Source: Burkholderiaceae bacterium (GTDB lineage Bacteria; Pseudomonadota; Gammaproteobacteria; Burkholderiales; Burkholderiaceae_D). From it: a stretch of DNA of 64,000 bases. Numbering within the stretch: the first letter of the stretch is position 1; the number at the start of each line of letters is the position of its first letter. A model generated the notes under the pieces. The model saw nothing but the letters and a program-made list of their open reading frames with translations. It had not been told where the DNA came from and did no database searches. Below are positions 49,521-60,868 of the stretch, piece after piece. The stretch covers positions 1 to 64,000 of the forward strand of contig JAOASL010000003.1 of NCBI GenBank assembly GCA_030158675.1, read 5' to 3'. The translations under genes and the position numbers were made by a program.

Positions 49521-50687
49521 ATGCCCACAGAACTTTCCCGACGAGCCCGGAAGCTGACCTCGTCCGTGATTCGCGAAATCCTCAAGGTGACCGCGTCTCC
49601 GGATGTGATTTCATTCGCCGGTGGTATTCCCGCGCCGGAAACTTTTCCGGTGGACTTGCTGCACACCGCATGCGAGCAGATTTTTGCTGAGGAAGCGCGC
49701 GAAGCGCTGCAGTATTCCCTCACGGAGGGTTTTCTGCCGTTACGGCAGTGGATAGCCAGCCGGCACTCGGCCGATGTCGATCAGGTGCTGATCACTACGG
49801 GTTCCCAGCAGGCGCTCGATTTGCTTGCCAAGGCGCTGCTCGATCCCGGGGTCACGGTGCTGGTCGAGTCGCCGACCTATCTTGGCGCGCTGCAGGCCTT
49901 TTCGCTGTTTGAGCCCAGCTTCAGGGAGTTGCCATGCGACGACGCCGGCATTTGCACCGCGGAGCTCACGCCTGCTGATGCAGCCGATGCGAGGCTGGCC
50001 TATCTAATGCCGAACTTCCAGAATCCGACAGGCCGACTGATGTCAGCTGAGCGGCGGCATGATGTCTGCCGGTTGATGGGCGACGCAGGTGTGCTGATTG
50101 TCGAGGATGATCCCTATGGTGAATTAGGCTTTAACGGACAGCGCTTGCAAAGCCTGCGTTCCATTCATCCCGAAGGTGTTGCTTACCTTGGCTCGTTTTC
50201 CAAGGTGCTTGCTCCCGGGTTGCGGGTCGGGTATGTGGTTGCTCCGGCCTGGCTGACCGCCAAGCTGACGCAATTGAAGCAGGCGGCTGACTTGCATAGT
50301 TCGACCTTCGATCAGCGGCTTGCATACCGGGTGCTGGCCAGCGGCGCGTTGCCGGCGCAGATCGACACCATTCGCAAGCTCTACGCGTCGCGATGCGACG
50401 CCATGCTGCAAGCACTGCAGGCCTCAATGGCTGCGGAGGTCCGATGGAATCGCCCTGAAGGCGGTATGTTCATTTGGCTGAACCTGCCACCTCAATGCGA
50501 CAGTCATCTGCTGCTGCAGAAGTCGATTGCTGTCGCGCAGTCAACACGGGTAGCCTTCGTTCCCGGCGCACCTTTCCATGCAGTCGCACCACGTTCGGAT
50601 TGTCTGAGGCTGTCGTTCGTGACGGTCGACGCCGAGCGCATTCGCATCGGCATTTGTCAGCTGGCGGAGAACATCCGAACCATGTGA
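49521..50687 (+). CDS. PLP-dependent aminotransferase class I/II (2-aminoadipate/LysN-like fold type I)
   Basis: VISFAGGIPAPETFP, ITTGSQQALDLLAKAL, PNFQNPTGRLMS, VEDDPYGELGF, GSFSKVLAPGLRVGYVVAP. Confidence 0.93.
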   Translation: MPTELSRRARKLTSSVIREILKVTASPDVISFAGGIPAPETFPVDLLHTACEQIFAEEAREALQYSLTEGFLPLRQWIASRHSADVDQVLITTGSQQALDLLAKALLDPGVTVLVESPTYLGALQAFSLFEPSFRELPCDDAGICTAELTPADAADARLAYLMPNFQNPTGRLMSAERRHDVCRLMGDAGVLIVEDDPYGELGFNGQRLQSLRSIHPEGVAYLGSFSKVLAPGLRVGYVVAPAWLTAKLTQLKQAADLHSSTFDQRLAYRVLASGALPAQIDTIRKLYASRCDAMLQALQASMAAEVRWNRPEGGMFIWLNLPPQCDSHLLLQKSIAVAQSTRVAFVPGAPFHAVAPRSDCLRLSFVTVDAERIRIGICQLAENIRTM

Positions 50688-50724
50688 ACCGACCCTGGGA
50701 GATAGGCTGCTTCCCCGGGCCGGT
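50688..50724. terminator. Imperfect GC-rich hairpin between convergent aminotransferase and purD
   Basis: ACCGACCCTGGGA / TCCCCGGGCCGGT (11 of 13 paired) followed by GCATAAAAATTATGC. Confidence 0.4.
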
Positions 50725-50755
50725 CAGGCATAAAAATTATGCGATTTGTATCGGA

Positions 50756-52024
50756 TCAGCGCTTCAGTGCGCGCCAGCCGATGTCACGGCGGAACTGCAT
50801 GCCATCGAAGCGGATCTGGTCCAGGGCATCATAGGCGTTCTTCTGCGCGATGCGCACATTATCGCCGAGGCCGACCACGCACAGCACGCGGCCGCCCGAG
50901 GTTTTCAGCTCGCCATTTTCCAGCGTGGTACCGGCGTGGAAGGTGACGCTGTCGGCGGTCTCGGCCGGGATGCCGGTGATGGCGTCTCCTTTGGTCGGCG
51001 CATCAGGGTAGCCGCCGGCGGCCATCACCACACCCAGTGCAGTGCGGCGATCCCAGTCAAGTTCGATCTGGTCCAGCGTGCCGTTGACGGCATGCTCCAT
51101 CACCGTTAGCAGGTCGGTCTTCAGGCGCGCCATGATCGGCTGCGTCTCCGGGTCACCCATGCGGCAGTTGAATTCCAGCGTCTTCGGGTTACCTTTTGCA
51201 TCGATCATCAGGCCCGCATACAGGAAGCCGGTGTAAGGAATGCCGTCCCTGGCCATGCCCTGCACGGTCGGCTGGATGATCTCGCGCATCACGCGCGCAT
51301 GCAGTTGCGGCGTGACGATGGGCGCAGGTGAGTACGCACCCATGCCGCCGGTATTCGGGCCTTCGTCGTGATCGAGCAGGCGCTTGTGGTCCTGGCTGGT
51401 GGCCAGCGGCAGGATATTTGTGCCGTCCACCATGACGATGAAGCTTGCTTCTTCGCCGTCCAGAAATTCCTCGACCACGACACGGGCACCTGCATCGCCG
51501 AAGCGATTGTCCGACAACATCATGTCGATGGCGCCATGCGCCTCGTCCAGCGACATCGCCACGACCACGCCCTTGCCGGCCGCCAGGCCATCGGCCTTGA
51601 TGACGATCGGCGCGCCTTGCTCATCGATATAGCGGTGGGCGGCTGCGGCGTCGGAGAAGGTCTGGTACTTCGCGGTCGGAATGCCGTGGCGCTGCATGAA
51701 CGCCTTGGCGAAATCCTTCGAGCTCTCGAGTTGCGCGGCCTTCTGCGTCGGGCCAAAGATCTTCAAGCCGCGCTGGCGAAAGATGTCGACGATGCCGGCG
51801 GCCAGCGGCGCCTCGGGCCCGACCACGGTCAGGCCAATGCCTTCGCTCTGTGCGAAATCAGCGAGCCTGGCTGGATCGCTGATGGGCAGGTTATCAATGT
51901 GCGGATCGAGTGCGGTGCCGCCATTGCCGGGCGCGGCGATCACACGCTGAATGCGATTGGACTGCGCGAGTTTCCATGCCAGCGCATGTTCACGGCCACC
52001 AGAGCCTACGACGAGAATCTTCAT
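50756..52024 (-). CDS. purD: Phosphoribosylamine-glycine ligase
   Basis: MKILVVGSGGREHALAWKLAQS; GPNTGGMGAYSPAP. Confidence 0.97.
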   Translation of the reverse strand: MKILVVGSGGREHALAWKLAQSNRIQRVIAAPGNGGTALDPHIDNLPISDPARLADFAQSEGIGLTVVGPEAPLAAGIVDIFRQRGLKIFGPTQKAAQLESSKDFAKAFMQRHGIPTAKYQTFSDAAAAHRYIDEQGAPIVIKADGLAAGKGVVVAMSLDEAHGAIDMMLSDNRFGDAGARVVVEEFLDGEEASFIVMVDGTNILPLATSQDHKRLLDHDEGPNTGGMGAYSPAPIVTPQLHARVMREIIQPTVQGMARDGIPYTGFLYAGLMIDAKGNPKTLEFNCRMGDPETQPIMARLKTDLLTVMEHAVNGTLDQIELDWDRRTALGVVMAAGGYPDAPTKGDAITGIPAETADSVTFHAGTTLENGELKTSGGRVLCVVGLGDNVRIAQKNAYDALDQIRFDGMQFRRDIGWRALKR

Positions 52025-52077
52025 CTGGAAATTCGAAAAAAAGTTGGGTGCCCGTTGCAGGCAGCGGGCACTGAGCG

Positions 52078-52803
52078 TCAGTCGTTGACGACGGCGTTGG
52101 TATAGACCTCTTGCACATCGTCGAGGTTTTCCAGCGCATCGAGCAGTTTCTGCATCTTCAGCGCATCCTCGCCGGCAAATTCGGTCGCAGTGGACGGCTT
52201 CATCGTGACCTCGGCCACGTCCGGCTTGAAGCCCGCCTTCTCAAGCGTCTCGCGAATGCGCGACAGCTCATAGGGATCGGTCAGCACTTCGAAGCCGCCC
52301 TCGTCATCCGCGATCACGTCATCGGCGCCGGCCTCGAGCGCCGCTTCCATCAGCGCATCTTCATTGGCGCCGGGAGCGAACAGCATTTGTCCACAGTGCT
52401 TGAACAGGAAGGCGACCGAGCCCTCGGTGCCCATGTTGCCGCCGAACTTGCTGAATGCATGGCGGACTTCCGCCACGGTGCGCACGCGGTTGTCAGTCAT
52501 GCAATCGACGATGATTGCGGCGCCGTTCAGGCCATAACCTTCGTAGCGGATTTCTTCATAGTTTGCGCCGTCGAGGCCGCCGGTGCCGCGCTGTATCGCA
52601 CGGTTGACGTTGTCCTTCGGCATATTCGCATCGGCGGCTTTTTCGACTGCCAGACGCAGGCGGGGGTTGGCATTCAGGTCGCCGCCGCCGAGTCGCGCGG
52701 CGACCGTGATTTCCTTGATGAGGCGGGTCCAGATCTTGCCCCGCTTCGCGTCAGTGGCCGCCTTCTTGTGCTTGATGTTGGCCCATTTGCTGTGTCCTGC
52801 CAT
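52078..52803 (-). CDS. yebC: YebC/PmpR family transcriptional/translation regulator
   Basis: [62 protein letters not shown]. Confidence 0.97.
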   Translation of the reverse strand: MAGHSKWANIKHKKAATDAKRGKIWTRLIKEITVAARLGGGDLNANPRLRLAVEKAADANMPKDNVNRAIQRGTGGLDGANYEEIRYEGYGLNGAAIIVDCMTDNRVRTVAEVRHAFSKFGGNMGTEGSVAFLFKHCGQMLFAPGANEDALMEAALEAGADDVIADDEGGFEVLTDPYELSRIRETLEKAGFKPDVAEVTMKPSTATEFAGEDALKMQKLLDALENLDDVQEVYTNAVVND

Positions 52804-53078
52804 GTGTGTGGTTCTTTCCGGGTTGGTTTTGCCGGCCTCGTGCCGCGATTTTCGCCTGGAAGATCAGGCGGATGGAAGAGAAAGGCTGCGCGCCGCAGGC
52901 GCGAAAACAGGGGGCAGATTTTACCATACGGACCCCTGCACCCTTCCCGTGCCGGAGTCACAGCGAGAGGCCGGCGTGCCTTGCCGGGGCAGAGCTATTG
53001 CGGCGCAGCAGATATAATCGCGCCGGTCAATATTGCGGGCAGCGGCCGACAGGGGCACTCGCGGCGAGAGGAAATATT

Positions 53079-54245
53079 TTGAAAATTGCAATTGCGGGCT
53101 GCGGTTATGTCGGGCTGTCGCTGGCGGTGCTGTTAGCGCAGCGTAACGAGGTGGTGGCGCTGGATATCAGCGCCGAGAAGGTCGCGCAACTCAATCGCGG
53201 CATTGCGCCGATCGTCGACGCCGACATCGAGCGGCAACTGCAGGCAGGCCAGCTGAATTTTCGCGCGACGACCGACAAAGACGATGCGCTGAAAAATGCC
53301 AGCTTTGTGATTATTGCGACGCCAACCGATTACGACCCGCAGACCAATTATTTCAACACCACATCGGTCGATGCGGTGATCCGGGATGTCAAGGCGATCT
53401 GCCCGGATGCGCTGGCCGTGATCAAGTCGACCATACCGGTCGGTTTCACGCAGCGCGCGCGCCAGCAGCATGGGTTCGAGAATCTCATTTTTTCGCCGGA
53501 GTTCCTGCGCGAAGGCCGTGCACTGTATGACAACCTGTACCCATCGCGCATTGTGATCGGATCGGAGCAGCCGGAGGCCAGACGCTTCGCGCAATTGCTG
53601 ATCGACGCTGCCCTGAAGCCGGATGTGCCGGTGTTGTACACCGGCTCCACTGAGGCTGAGGCAATCAAGCTGTTTGCCAATACCTTTCTGGCGATGCGGG
53701 TGGCCTTCTTCAATGAGCTCGACACCTATGCCGCCACGCACGGACTGGATACGCGTCCGATCGTCGAGGGCGTCAGCCTCGATCCGCGCATCGGCAATTA
53801 CTACAACAACCCGTCGTTCGGCTATGGTGGCTATTGCCTGCCGAAGGACACCAAGCAACTGCTGGCCAATTACAAGGATGTACCGCAGAACCTGATTCAT
53901 GCCATCGTTGAATCCAACAGTACCCGCAAGGACTACATTGCATCGAGTATTCTGCAGCACAGTCCGAAGGTGGTCGGCATGTATCGGCTGACGATGAAGG
54001 CCGGCTCCGACAATTTCCGTTCGTCCAGCGCGCAGGGCGTGATGAAGCGCATCAAGGCCAAAGGTGTGGAAGTGATCGTCTATGAACCGACCCTGCACGA
54101 TGCCGAATTCTTCCGTTCGCGGGTCGTCAACGACCTGGCCGCTTTCAAGCGCGAGGCCGACGTGATCGTTGCCAATCGCGTCACCGAAGAACTCGGGGAT
54201 GTGCGCGCCAAGGTATTTAGCCGCGACCTGTTCGGCAACGACTGA
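53079..54245 (+). CDS. ugd: UDP-glucose 6-dehydrogenase family
   Basis: TTG start, [57 protein letters not shown]. Confidence 0.92.
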   Translation: MKIAIAGCGYVGLSLAVLLAQRNEVVALDISAEKVAQLNRGIAPIVDADIERQLQAGQLNFRATTDKDDALKNASFVIIATPTDYDPQTNYFNTTSVDAVIRDVKAICPDALAVIKSTIPVGFTQRARQQHGFENLIFSPEFLREGRALYDNLYPSRIVIGSEQPEARRFAQLLIDAALKPDVPVLYTGSTEAEAIKLFANTFLAMRVAFFNELDTYAATHGLDTRPIVEGVSLDPRIGNYYNNPSFGYGGYCLPKDTKQLLANYKDVPQNLIHAIVESNSTRKDYIASSILQHSPKVVGMYRLTMKAGSDNFRSSSAQGVMKRIKAKGVEVIVYEPTLHDAEFFRSRVVNDLAAFKREADVIVANRVTEELGDVRAKVFSRDLFGND

Positions 54246-54307
54246 GGCGTCGCCGGATTGGCGTTATCATTCGCTCCTTTTACAGAACAACAAAGCGGGG
54301 GGTCAGG

Positions 54308-55282
54308 ATGACAAAAGCAATTCGCTGCTTCAAGAACGGCGGTCCGGAGGTCATGGAATATGTAGATGTCGAAGTCGGCGAGCCGGGTGCAGGCGAGGCG
54401 CGCGTACGCCACCATGCGATCGGCCTGAACTACATCGATGTCTATTTCCGCACCGGCCTGTATCCGCAGCCGCTGCCTGCCGGCATCGGCATGGAAGGCG
54501 CCGGCGTGGTCGAGGCCATCGGTCCGGGCGTGACGGAAGTCAAAGTCGGCGACCGTGTTGCCTATGCCTGTCGTCCGCCGGGCGCGTATGCCGAAGTGCG
54601 TGTGATGCCGGCCGCCAGCCTGGTGACGCTGCCCGACGCGATTGATTTCGAGACCGCTGCGGCGATGATGCTGCAGGGGATGACGGTGCAGTACCTGTTT
54701 CGTCGCACCTACCGCTTGCAGGGCGGTGAAACCATCTTGTTCCATGCAGCCGCCGGTGGCGTGGGCCTGATCGCCTGCCAATGGGCCAAGGCGCTCGGCG
54801 TGACCATGATCGGCACGGTCGGCTCCGACGAGAAGGCGGCGATCGCCAAGGCGCATGGCTGCACGCACACAATCAACTACGCTACGGAAGATGTGGTCGC
54901 CCGCGTGAAGGAAATCACCGGCGGCAAGGGCGTGCCGGTGGTGTATGACTCGATCGGCGCAGATACCTTCATCAAGTCGCTCGACTGCCTGTCACCGCTG
55001 GGCATGATGGTCAGCTTCGGTTCCGCATCGGGGCCGGTGCCGCCGTTCTCGCTGCAGGAACTGGCCGCGCGCGGCTCGTTGTTCATCACCCGTCCGACGC
55101 TGTTCGCGTACACCGCGACCCGCGCTGACCTCGAGGCGACGGCCAACGAGTTGTTCGACCTGGTCGCCAGCGGCAAGATCAAGATCGATATCAACCAGCG
55201 TTATGCGCTGAAGGATGTGCAGCAAGCCCACATCGATCTCGAGTCGCGCAAGACCACCGGTTCGACTATCCTGCTGCCATAA
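54308..55282 (+). CDS. qor: NADPH:quinone oxidoreductase (zinc-type MDR family)
   Basis: GMEGAGVVEAIGPGVTEVKVGDRVAYA; HAAAGGVGLIACQWAKALG. Confidence 0.92.
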   Translation: MTKAIRCFKNGGPEVMEYVDVEVGEPGAGEARVRHHAIGLNYIDVYFRTGLYPQPLPAGIGMEGAGVVEAIGPGVTEVKVGDRVAYACRPPGAYAEVRVMPAASLVTLPDAIDFETAAAMMLQGMTVQYLFRRTYRLQGGETILFHAAAGGVGLIACQWAKALGVTMIGTVGSDEKAAIAKAHGCTHTINYATEDVVARVKEITGGKGVPVVYDSIGADTFIKSLDCLSPLGMMVSFGSASGPVPPFSLQELAARGSLFITRPTLFAYTATRADLEATANELFDLVASGKIKIDINQRYALKDVQQAHIDLESRKTTGSTILLP

Positions 55283-55302
55283 CCGGATATCCGGAGCTAC
55301 TG

Positions 55303-55461
55303 ATGACCAGCCCGCACGATGACAATCCCATGCAGCACCCGGACGAACAGCCGGTCGGCTCGGACAAGGGCCCGCAATTCGGCAAGTTGCTTGTCGTACT
55401 GGCGCTCGCCGTGATGCTGATGGGTGTCATCGTCTGGGTATCGGTCGAGGTGGTTACCTGA
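55303..55461 (+). CDS. 52-aa predicted single-pass membrane protein
   Basis: Manual translation MTSPHDDNPMQHPDEQPVGSDKGPQFGKLLVVLALAVMLMGVIVWVSVEVVT*; 20 nt after qor stop with CCGGAG upstream. Confidence 0.55.
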   Translation: MTSPHDDNPMQHPDEQPVGSDKGPQFGKLLVVLALAVMLMGVIVWVSVEVVT

Positions 55462-55522
55462 TGCCAGCGGCGCAGGCTAATTCGCTCCGTTCCCTGTCCT
55501 GGCTCAGGCATTGCAGCGCTGT

Positions 55523-56182
55523 TCAGCGCTTCATTTTCATCTCGATCACGCGCGGCGTGCCATTCGGTCCGGGAAAATCACGGAACGCGGCCTCGGTCAG
55601 ATAGGGCATCACCTCCACCAGACTGCCCGTTTCGCCGGAACTGCGCACGCTCACGTCATACCAGGCCTGCTGGCTGGCGGCATCGATGATTTTCACTTTC
55701 AGCTCACGGTCGAACGCCGTGAAGCGCCGTTCCTGCTGCTGTGCGACCGGTAGCGCGGGCCACATCGGACCGTAGGACGGATAGCCATAACCCGGCCATC
55801 CCCAATACGGCCGGTAAAAGCCGGAGCCATGCCAGGGTGTACCTAACCAGGGATCAATCAGCACCGTCTCGATCACGCGTACGTCGCGCGCCTTGATACT
55901 GTAGTCGACACGTACCGCGAGCTGCGCCGGCTGGCCTGCTGCAGGGTCGCGCAGACCCAGCCGCAACAGCTGCAGCCGGACCAGATTTTCATGGTGCTGC
56001 CGCTCGAGGTCCTGCGCTTCGCCCGACCGGTGCGTAAACGCGAAGCTGCGCCCGCCGGCGTCGGCCGGCCACTGTTGGAATGAGGTGACTTCCGAACGTA
56101 TCGTCGACGCGCAGCCGGACACTAGCAGCGGCAGTGCAGCTAGGCAGAGCAGCAGGAAATTTTTGCAGGTTCGCATACGCAT
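55523..56182 (-). CDS. DUF4136-type lipoprotein
   Basis: MRTCKNFLLLCLAALPLLVSGCAST lipobox; FQQWPADAGGRSFAF. Confidence 0.82.
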   Translation of the reverse strand: MRMRTCKNFLLLCLAALPLLVSGCASTIRSEVTSFQQWPADAGGRSFAFTHRSGEAQDLERQHHENLVRLQLLRLGLRDPAAGQPAQLAVRVDYSIKARDVRVIETVLIDPWLGTPWHGSGFYRPYWGWPGYGYPSYGPMWPALPVAQQQERRFTAFDRELKVKIIDAASQQAWYDVSVRSSGETGSLVEVMPYLTEAAFRDFPGPNGTPRVIEMKMKR

Positions 56183-56277
56183 TCCAAGCCCGAAACAGAA
56201 CATGCAGTGATCTTACCGCGATGTCGCAGCTTGATAGAATGCCGGCTTCACGCACTCACACTTTGTCACAAGTCCCT

Positions 56278-58962
56278 ATGCGTACAACCTCCGCTCCCTC
56301 CATACATCGGCTCGACTACGCGCCGCCCGCCTATCTGGTCGACACCATTGATCTCGGTTTTGACCTCGACCCCGCCGCCACACGGATTGCGGCACGCAGC
56401 ACGCTGCGTCGCAATCCGGACAGCACGCAGCGTGAGCTGGTGCTGCATGGCGAGGAACTGGAACTGGCAGCCATCCGCATCAACGGCAAGGCGCTGTCGA
56501 AACGACAGTACCTGCTGCAGCCGGGCCGGCTGGTGGTGCCGCATGCGCCGGACGAGTTGACGCTGGAGATCGAGACGGTCATCCGCCCGGACCGGAATAG
56601 CTCGCTGATGGGGCTCTACGTGTCGAACGGGAATTTCTTCACGCAGTGTGAAGCCGAGGGTTTCCGCAAGATCACGTTCTTCCCCGACCGTCCGGACGTG
56701 ATGGCGAAGTACCGAGTGATGCTGCGCGCGGACAAGGCGCAGTATCCGGTGCTGCTGTCCAACGGCAATCTGGTCGAGCAGGGCGACCTCGGCGACGGCC
56801 GTCACTATGCGTTGTGGGAAGACCCGTTCAGGAAGCCGTCGTATCTGTTCGCGCTGGTGGCTGGCCGACTGGTCTGCGAGGAGCAGACGATCACGCGCAA
56901 ATCCGGCCGCGACGCGCTACTGCAGGTCTGGGTGGAGGACGGCAATCTGGACAAGACCGCGCATGCGATGGAATCACTGGTCCGCAGTATCCGTTGGGAC
57001 GAACAGCGCTTCGGGCTGGAGCTTGACCTCGACCGCTTCATGATCGTTGCCGTTGGCGACTTCAACATGGGCGCGATGGAGAACAAGGGCCTGAACATCT
57101 TCAACACCAAGTACGTGCTGGCGAATCCGCGCATTGCGACCGATGCGGACTACGCCGGCATCGAGTCGGTGGTCGCGCATGAATACTTCCATAACTGGAC
57201 CGGCAACCGCGTCACCTGCCGCGACTGGTTCCAGCTGTCGCTGAAGGAAGGCCTGACGGTATTCCGCGACCAGGAATTCTCGGCTGACATGATGGGCAGC
57301 GACAGCGGCCGCGCGGTCAGGCGCATCGAGGACGTGCGTGTGCTGCGCGCCGCGCAATTCCCGGAGGACGGCGGCCCGATGTCGCATCCGGTGCGGCCCG
57401 ATGCCTATGTCGAGATCAACAATTTCTATACGTTGACCATCTACGAGAAGGGCGCCGAGGTGGTGCGGATGTATCAGACCTTGCTCGGCCGCGAGGGCTT
57501 TCGGCAGGGCATGGATCTGTACTTCGCCCGGCATGACGGGCAGGCCGTTACCTGCGACGACTTCCGTGCGGCGATGGCCGATGCGAATGGCCGCGACCTG
57601 TCGCAGTTCGAGCGCTGGTACAGCCAGGCCGGTACACCGCGTGTGACGGTACGCTCGGATTTTGACCAGGTTGCCGGCACCTATACGCTCGAGATGACAC
57701 AGTCCTGCCCGGCCACGCCGGGGCAGGCCGACAAGCTGCCGACGCATATCCCGGTGGCCGTCGGCTTGCTCGACGCGTACGGCGCCGACCTGCCGCTACA
57801 GCTGGCCAGCGCCGGTGCGCCGGATGAGGTCGAGGTGCATACGGTGCCGACAACGCGGGTGCTCGAACTGACCGAGCCGACGCAGCGCTTTACCTTCGTC
57901 GGGCTGGAGCACCGACCGGTGCCTTCGCTGCTGCGCAATTTCTCAGCGCCGGTGATTCTCGACTATGACTACACGGATGGCGAGCTGGCGTTCCTGCTGG
58001 CGCATGACAGCGATCCGTTCAATCGCTGGGAGGCTGGGCAGCGGCTGGCGACGCGCCGGCTGCTGGCGCTGGCCGCCGCCGGCGTCGCGGCAGACCGCGT
58101 GTATGCGACGACCGAAGAGGACACACTGATCGCCGAGGCGTTGAGGACGCTGCTGCGCGACGCCACGCTGGACCCGGCGTTCCGCGATCTCGCGCTGACG
58201 CTGCCATCCGAAGGCACGCTGGCCGAACAGGCCGCGGCGATCGATCCCCAGGCAATCCACCGGGCGCGCCGCGCGCTACGGCGCTATCTGGCGCATGCGC
58301 TGCGCAGCGACCTGCTCGATGCTTATCATGCGAACCACGTCGCCGGTGCCTACCGCGCAGATCCCGAGCATGCGGGCCGGCGCGCGCTACGCAACACCGC
58401 ACTCGGCTATCTGGCCGCACTGGGCGACGACACCGTCCAGACCTTGATGCGCGCACAGCTTGGAAGCGCCGCCAACATGACCGATCGCATCGCTGCGTTG
58501 TCGGCGATGGTTCACCATGGCGCCGCCGGCATTGCCGACGCGCTGCAGCAGTTCTACGCCGACTTTGTCGACGAGGCGCTGGTGATCGACAAGTGGTTCA
58601 CGCTGCAGGCGACTGCGCCTGACACCACCGTCGCACGAGTGCGCGAGTTGATGACGCATCCGGCCTTCACGCTGAAGAATCCGAACCGCGCGCGCAGTCT
58701 GCTGTTCGCGTTCTGCAACAGCAATCCGGCGCAGTTTCACGCGCCCGACGGCAGTGGCCATGCGTTCTGGGCTGAGCAGGTGATCGCGCTCGATGCGATC
58801 AACCCGCAGGTGGCCGCACGACTGGCGCGTGCGCTTGATCGCTGGCGCAAATACGTGCCGGCGCTGCAGCCCGGCATGAAGGCGGCACTCGAGCGGGTTG
58901 CCGGCACGAAGACACTGTCGAATGATGTCGCCGAGGTGATCGGCAAGGCGCTGGCGGACTGA
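56278..58962 (+). CDS. pepN: Aminopeptidase N (M1)
   Basis: [56 protein letters not shown] (HExxHx18E). Confidence 0.97.
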   Translation: MRTTSAPSIHRLDYAPPAYLVDTIDLGFDLDPAATRIAARSTLRRNPDSTQRELVLHGEELELAAIRINGKALSKRQYLLQPGRLVVPHAPDELTLEIETVIRPDRNSSLMGLYVSNGNFFTQCEAEGFRKITFFPDRPDVMAKYRVMLRADKAQYPVLLSNGNLVEQGDLGDGRHYALWEDPFRKPSYLFALVAGRLVCEEQTITRKSGRDALLQVWVEDGNLDKTAHAMESLVRSIRWDEQRFGLELDLDRFMIVAVGDFNMGAMENKGLNIFNTKYVLANPRIATDADYAGIESVVAHEYFHNWTGNRVTCRDWFQLSLKEGLTVFRDQEFSADMMGSDSGRAVRRIEDVRVLRAAQFPEDGGPMSHPVRPDAYVEINNFYTLTIYEKGAEVVRMYQTLLGREGFRQGMDLYFARHDGQAVTCDDFRAAMADANGRDLSQFERWYSQAGTPRVTVRSDFDQVAGTYTLEMTQSCPATPGQADKLPTHIPVAVGLLDAYGADLPLQLASAGAPDEVEVHTVPTTRVLELTEPTQRFTFVGLEHRPVPSLLRNFSAPVILDYDYTDGELAFLLAHDSDPFNRWEAGQRLATRRLLALAAAGVAADRVYATTEEDTLIAEALRTLLRDATLDPAFRDLALTLPSEGTLAEQAAAIDPQAIHRARRALRRYLAHALRSDLLDAYHANHVAGAYRADPEHAGRRALRNTALGYLAALGDDTVQTLMRAQLGSAANMTDRIAALSAMVHHGAAGIADALQQFYADFVDEALVIDKWFTLQATAPDTTVARVRELMTHPAFTLKNPNRARSLLFAFCNSNPAQFHAPDGSGHAFWAEQVIALDAINPQVAARLARALDRWRKYVPALQPGMKAALERVAGTKTLSNDVAEVIGKALAD

Positions 58963-59018
58963 CTGGTCGGCTGCGCCGAACGCAATTTCACAGAATTTAT
59001 ATCACCACAGGGAAATCT

Positions 59019-60023
59019 ATGAAACGCATCAGCCTGACGCAGCACCTGATCGAGGAGCAGCGGCTGAATAGCACCATCCCGGCCGAACTTCGTTTGTTGA
59101 TCGAAGTGGTCGCACGTGCCTGCAAGACCATCAGCCATGCAGTCGGCAAGGGCGCGCTCGGCGATGTGCTCGGCGCGGCCGGCAGCGAGAATGTGCAGGG
59201 CGAGATCCAGAAGAAGCTCGACATCATCTCCAACGAGATCCTGCTGCAGGCAAATGAATGGGGCGGCCACCTGGCGGCGATGGCATCGGAAGAAATGGAG
59301 ACTATCCATCCGATCCCGAACCGCTACCCGAAGGGCGAGTACATGCTGTTGTTCGATCCGCTCGACGGTTCGTCCAACATCGACGTCAATGTCACGATCG
59401 GTACTATCTTCTCGGTGCTGAAGGCACCTGAGGGCATGACCGAGCCGACCGAGCAGGACTTCCTGCAGCCGGGCACGAAGCAGGTCGCGGCAGGCTATGC
59501 GGTATACGGCCCGCAGACGGTACTGGTGCTCACCACCGGCAATGGCGTGAACTGCTTTACGCTGGATCGCGAGATGGGTTCGTGGGTGATGACCCAGCGT
59601 GGCATCCGCATTCCCGAAGACACAGCCGAATACGCAATCAACGCATCGAACTCGCGCCACTGGTTCCCGCCGGTCAAGCGCTATGTCAATGAACTGGAGG
59701 CCGGCAAGGCCGGAGCGCGCGGCAAGAATTTCAACATGCGCTGGATCGCATCAATGGTGGCCGACGTGCACCGTATCCTGACGCGTGGCGGCATCTTCAT
59801 GTATCCCGCCGACGCGCGCGATCCCGACAAACCGGGCAAGCTGCGCCTGATGTACGAGGCCAATCCGATGTCCCTGCTCGTCGAGCAGGCGGGCGGTGCG
59901 GCCACCAATGGAACGACCCGTATCCTTGACATCCAGCCGCACACCTTGCACCAGCGTGTTGCGGTGTTTCTCGGCTCGAAGAACGAGGTCGAGCGCGTTA
60001 CCGGCTACCATCGCGAGCAGTAA
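59019..60023 (+). CDS. fbp: Fructose-1,6-bisphosphatase class 1
   Basis: [48 protein letters not shown]. Confidence 0.97.
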   Translation: MKRISLTQHLIEEQRLNSTIPAELRLLIEVVARACKTISHAVGKGALGDVLGAAGSENVQGEIQKKLDIISNEILLQANEWGGHLAAMASEEMETIHPIPNRYPKGEYMLLFDPLDGSSNIDVNVTIGTIFSVLKAPEGMTEPTEQDFLQPGTKQVAAGYAVYGPQTVLVLTTGNGVNCFTLDREMGSWVMTQRGIRIPEDTAEYAINASNSRHWFPPVKRYVNELEAGKAGARGKNFNMRWIASMVADVHRILTRGGIFMYPADARDPDKPGKLRLMYEANPMSLLVEQAGGAATNGTTRILDIQPHTLHQRVAVFLGSKNEVERVTGYHREQ

Positions 60024-60041
60024 TCCGGGGCGCAAGGAAAT

Positions 60042-60072
60042 TTGCTGTTCGGGTATGATTTTTTGCTATAAT
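60042..60072 (+). promoter_or_regulatory. Sigma70-like promoter for tRNA-Thr
   Basis: TTGCTG - 19 bp - TATAAT, followed by GC-rich discriminator CTCGCGC. Confidence 0.6.
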
Positions 60073-60109
60073 CTCGCGCTTCGCCGGTGACACTAGCTTA
60101 TCGGCACGT

Positions 60110-60185
60110 GCCGGCATAGCTCAGTTGGTAGAGCAGCGCATTCGTAATGCGAAGGTCGGGGGTTCGACTCCTCTTGCCGGCACCA
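60110..60185 (+). tRNA. tRNA-Thr (anticodon CGT), CCA encoded
   Basis: GCCGGCA...TGCCGGC acceptor stem; anticodon arm CGCATTCGTAATGCG; GGTTCGACTC T-arm; ACCA end. Confidence 0.96.
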
Positions 60186-60285
60186 AGCTTCAATGGCCTG
60201 AACTCTCAGGCCATTTTCTTTTGTGGATCGATGGGCGCCGGTTGCCCTTGCGGACGCGTTTTCATTGTCAAGAGGAGTACTCATC

Positions 60286-60822
60286 ATGGCATTCACTACT
60301 GAATCCTATCCTGGTGTCGCCGCTGAACTGCCGCAAGCCGCGCAAGGTTTCGTGCTCAATCATTCGATGCTGCGCGTGAAGAATCCGGCCGTGTCGCTCG
60401 ACTTCTATTCGCGCATCATGGGTATGCGTGTTCTGCGCAAGCTCGATTTCCCGGAAATGAAATTTTCGCTGTATTTTCTGGCGAAGGTCGAAGATCCGTC
60501 GCAGGTCCCCGAAGAGGTGGGCGAGCGCACCGCATGGACATTCAGCCAGCACGGCATTCTCGAGCTGACCCATAACTGGGGTACCGAGAACGATCCTGAA
60601 TTCAAATACCATGACGGCAACGCGCAGCCGCAAGGCTTCGGCCACCTCTGCTTCTCGGTGCCTGACCTGGCGGCAGCGGTCAAATGGTTTGATGAGAACA
60701 ACGTGACGTACGTGAAGCGTCCGGATCAGGGCAAGATGCGCGATGTCGCGTTCATCAAGGACCCGGACGGCTACTGGATTGAGATCGTCCAGCCCAGCCT
60801 GCTGACGCAACTGGGTCGCTGA
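60286..60822 (+). CDS. gloA: Lactoylglutathione lyase (glyoxalase I)
   Basis: NHSMLRVKNPAVSLDFYSRIMGMRVLRKLDFPEMKFSLYFLA; ELTHNWGTE; GFGHLCFSVPD. Confidence 0.95.
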   Translation: MAFTTESYPGVAAELPQAAQGFVLNHSMLRVKNPAVSLDFYSRIMGMRVLRKLDFPEMKFSLYFLAKVEDPSQVPEEVGERTAWTFSQHGILELTHNWGTENDPEFKYHDGNAQPQGFGHLCFSVPDLAAAVKWFDENNVTYVKRPDQGKMRDVAFIKDPDGYWIEIVQPSLLTQLGR

Positions 60823-60868
60823 CGCAACGCTACGCCAGCCAGTGGCGGTGGCGGTCGTGCGCTGCCGT

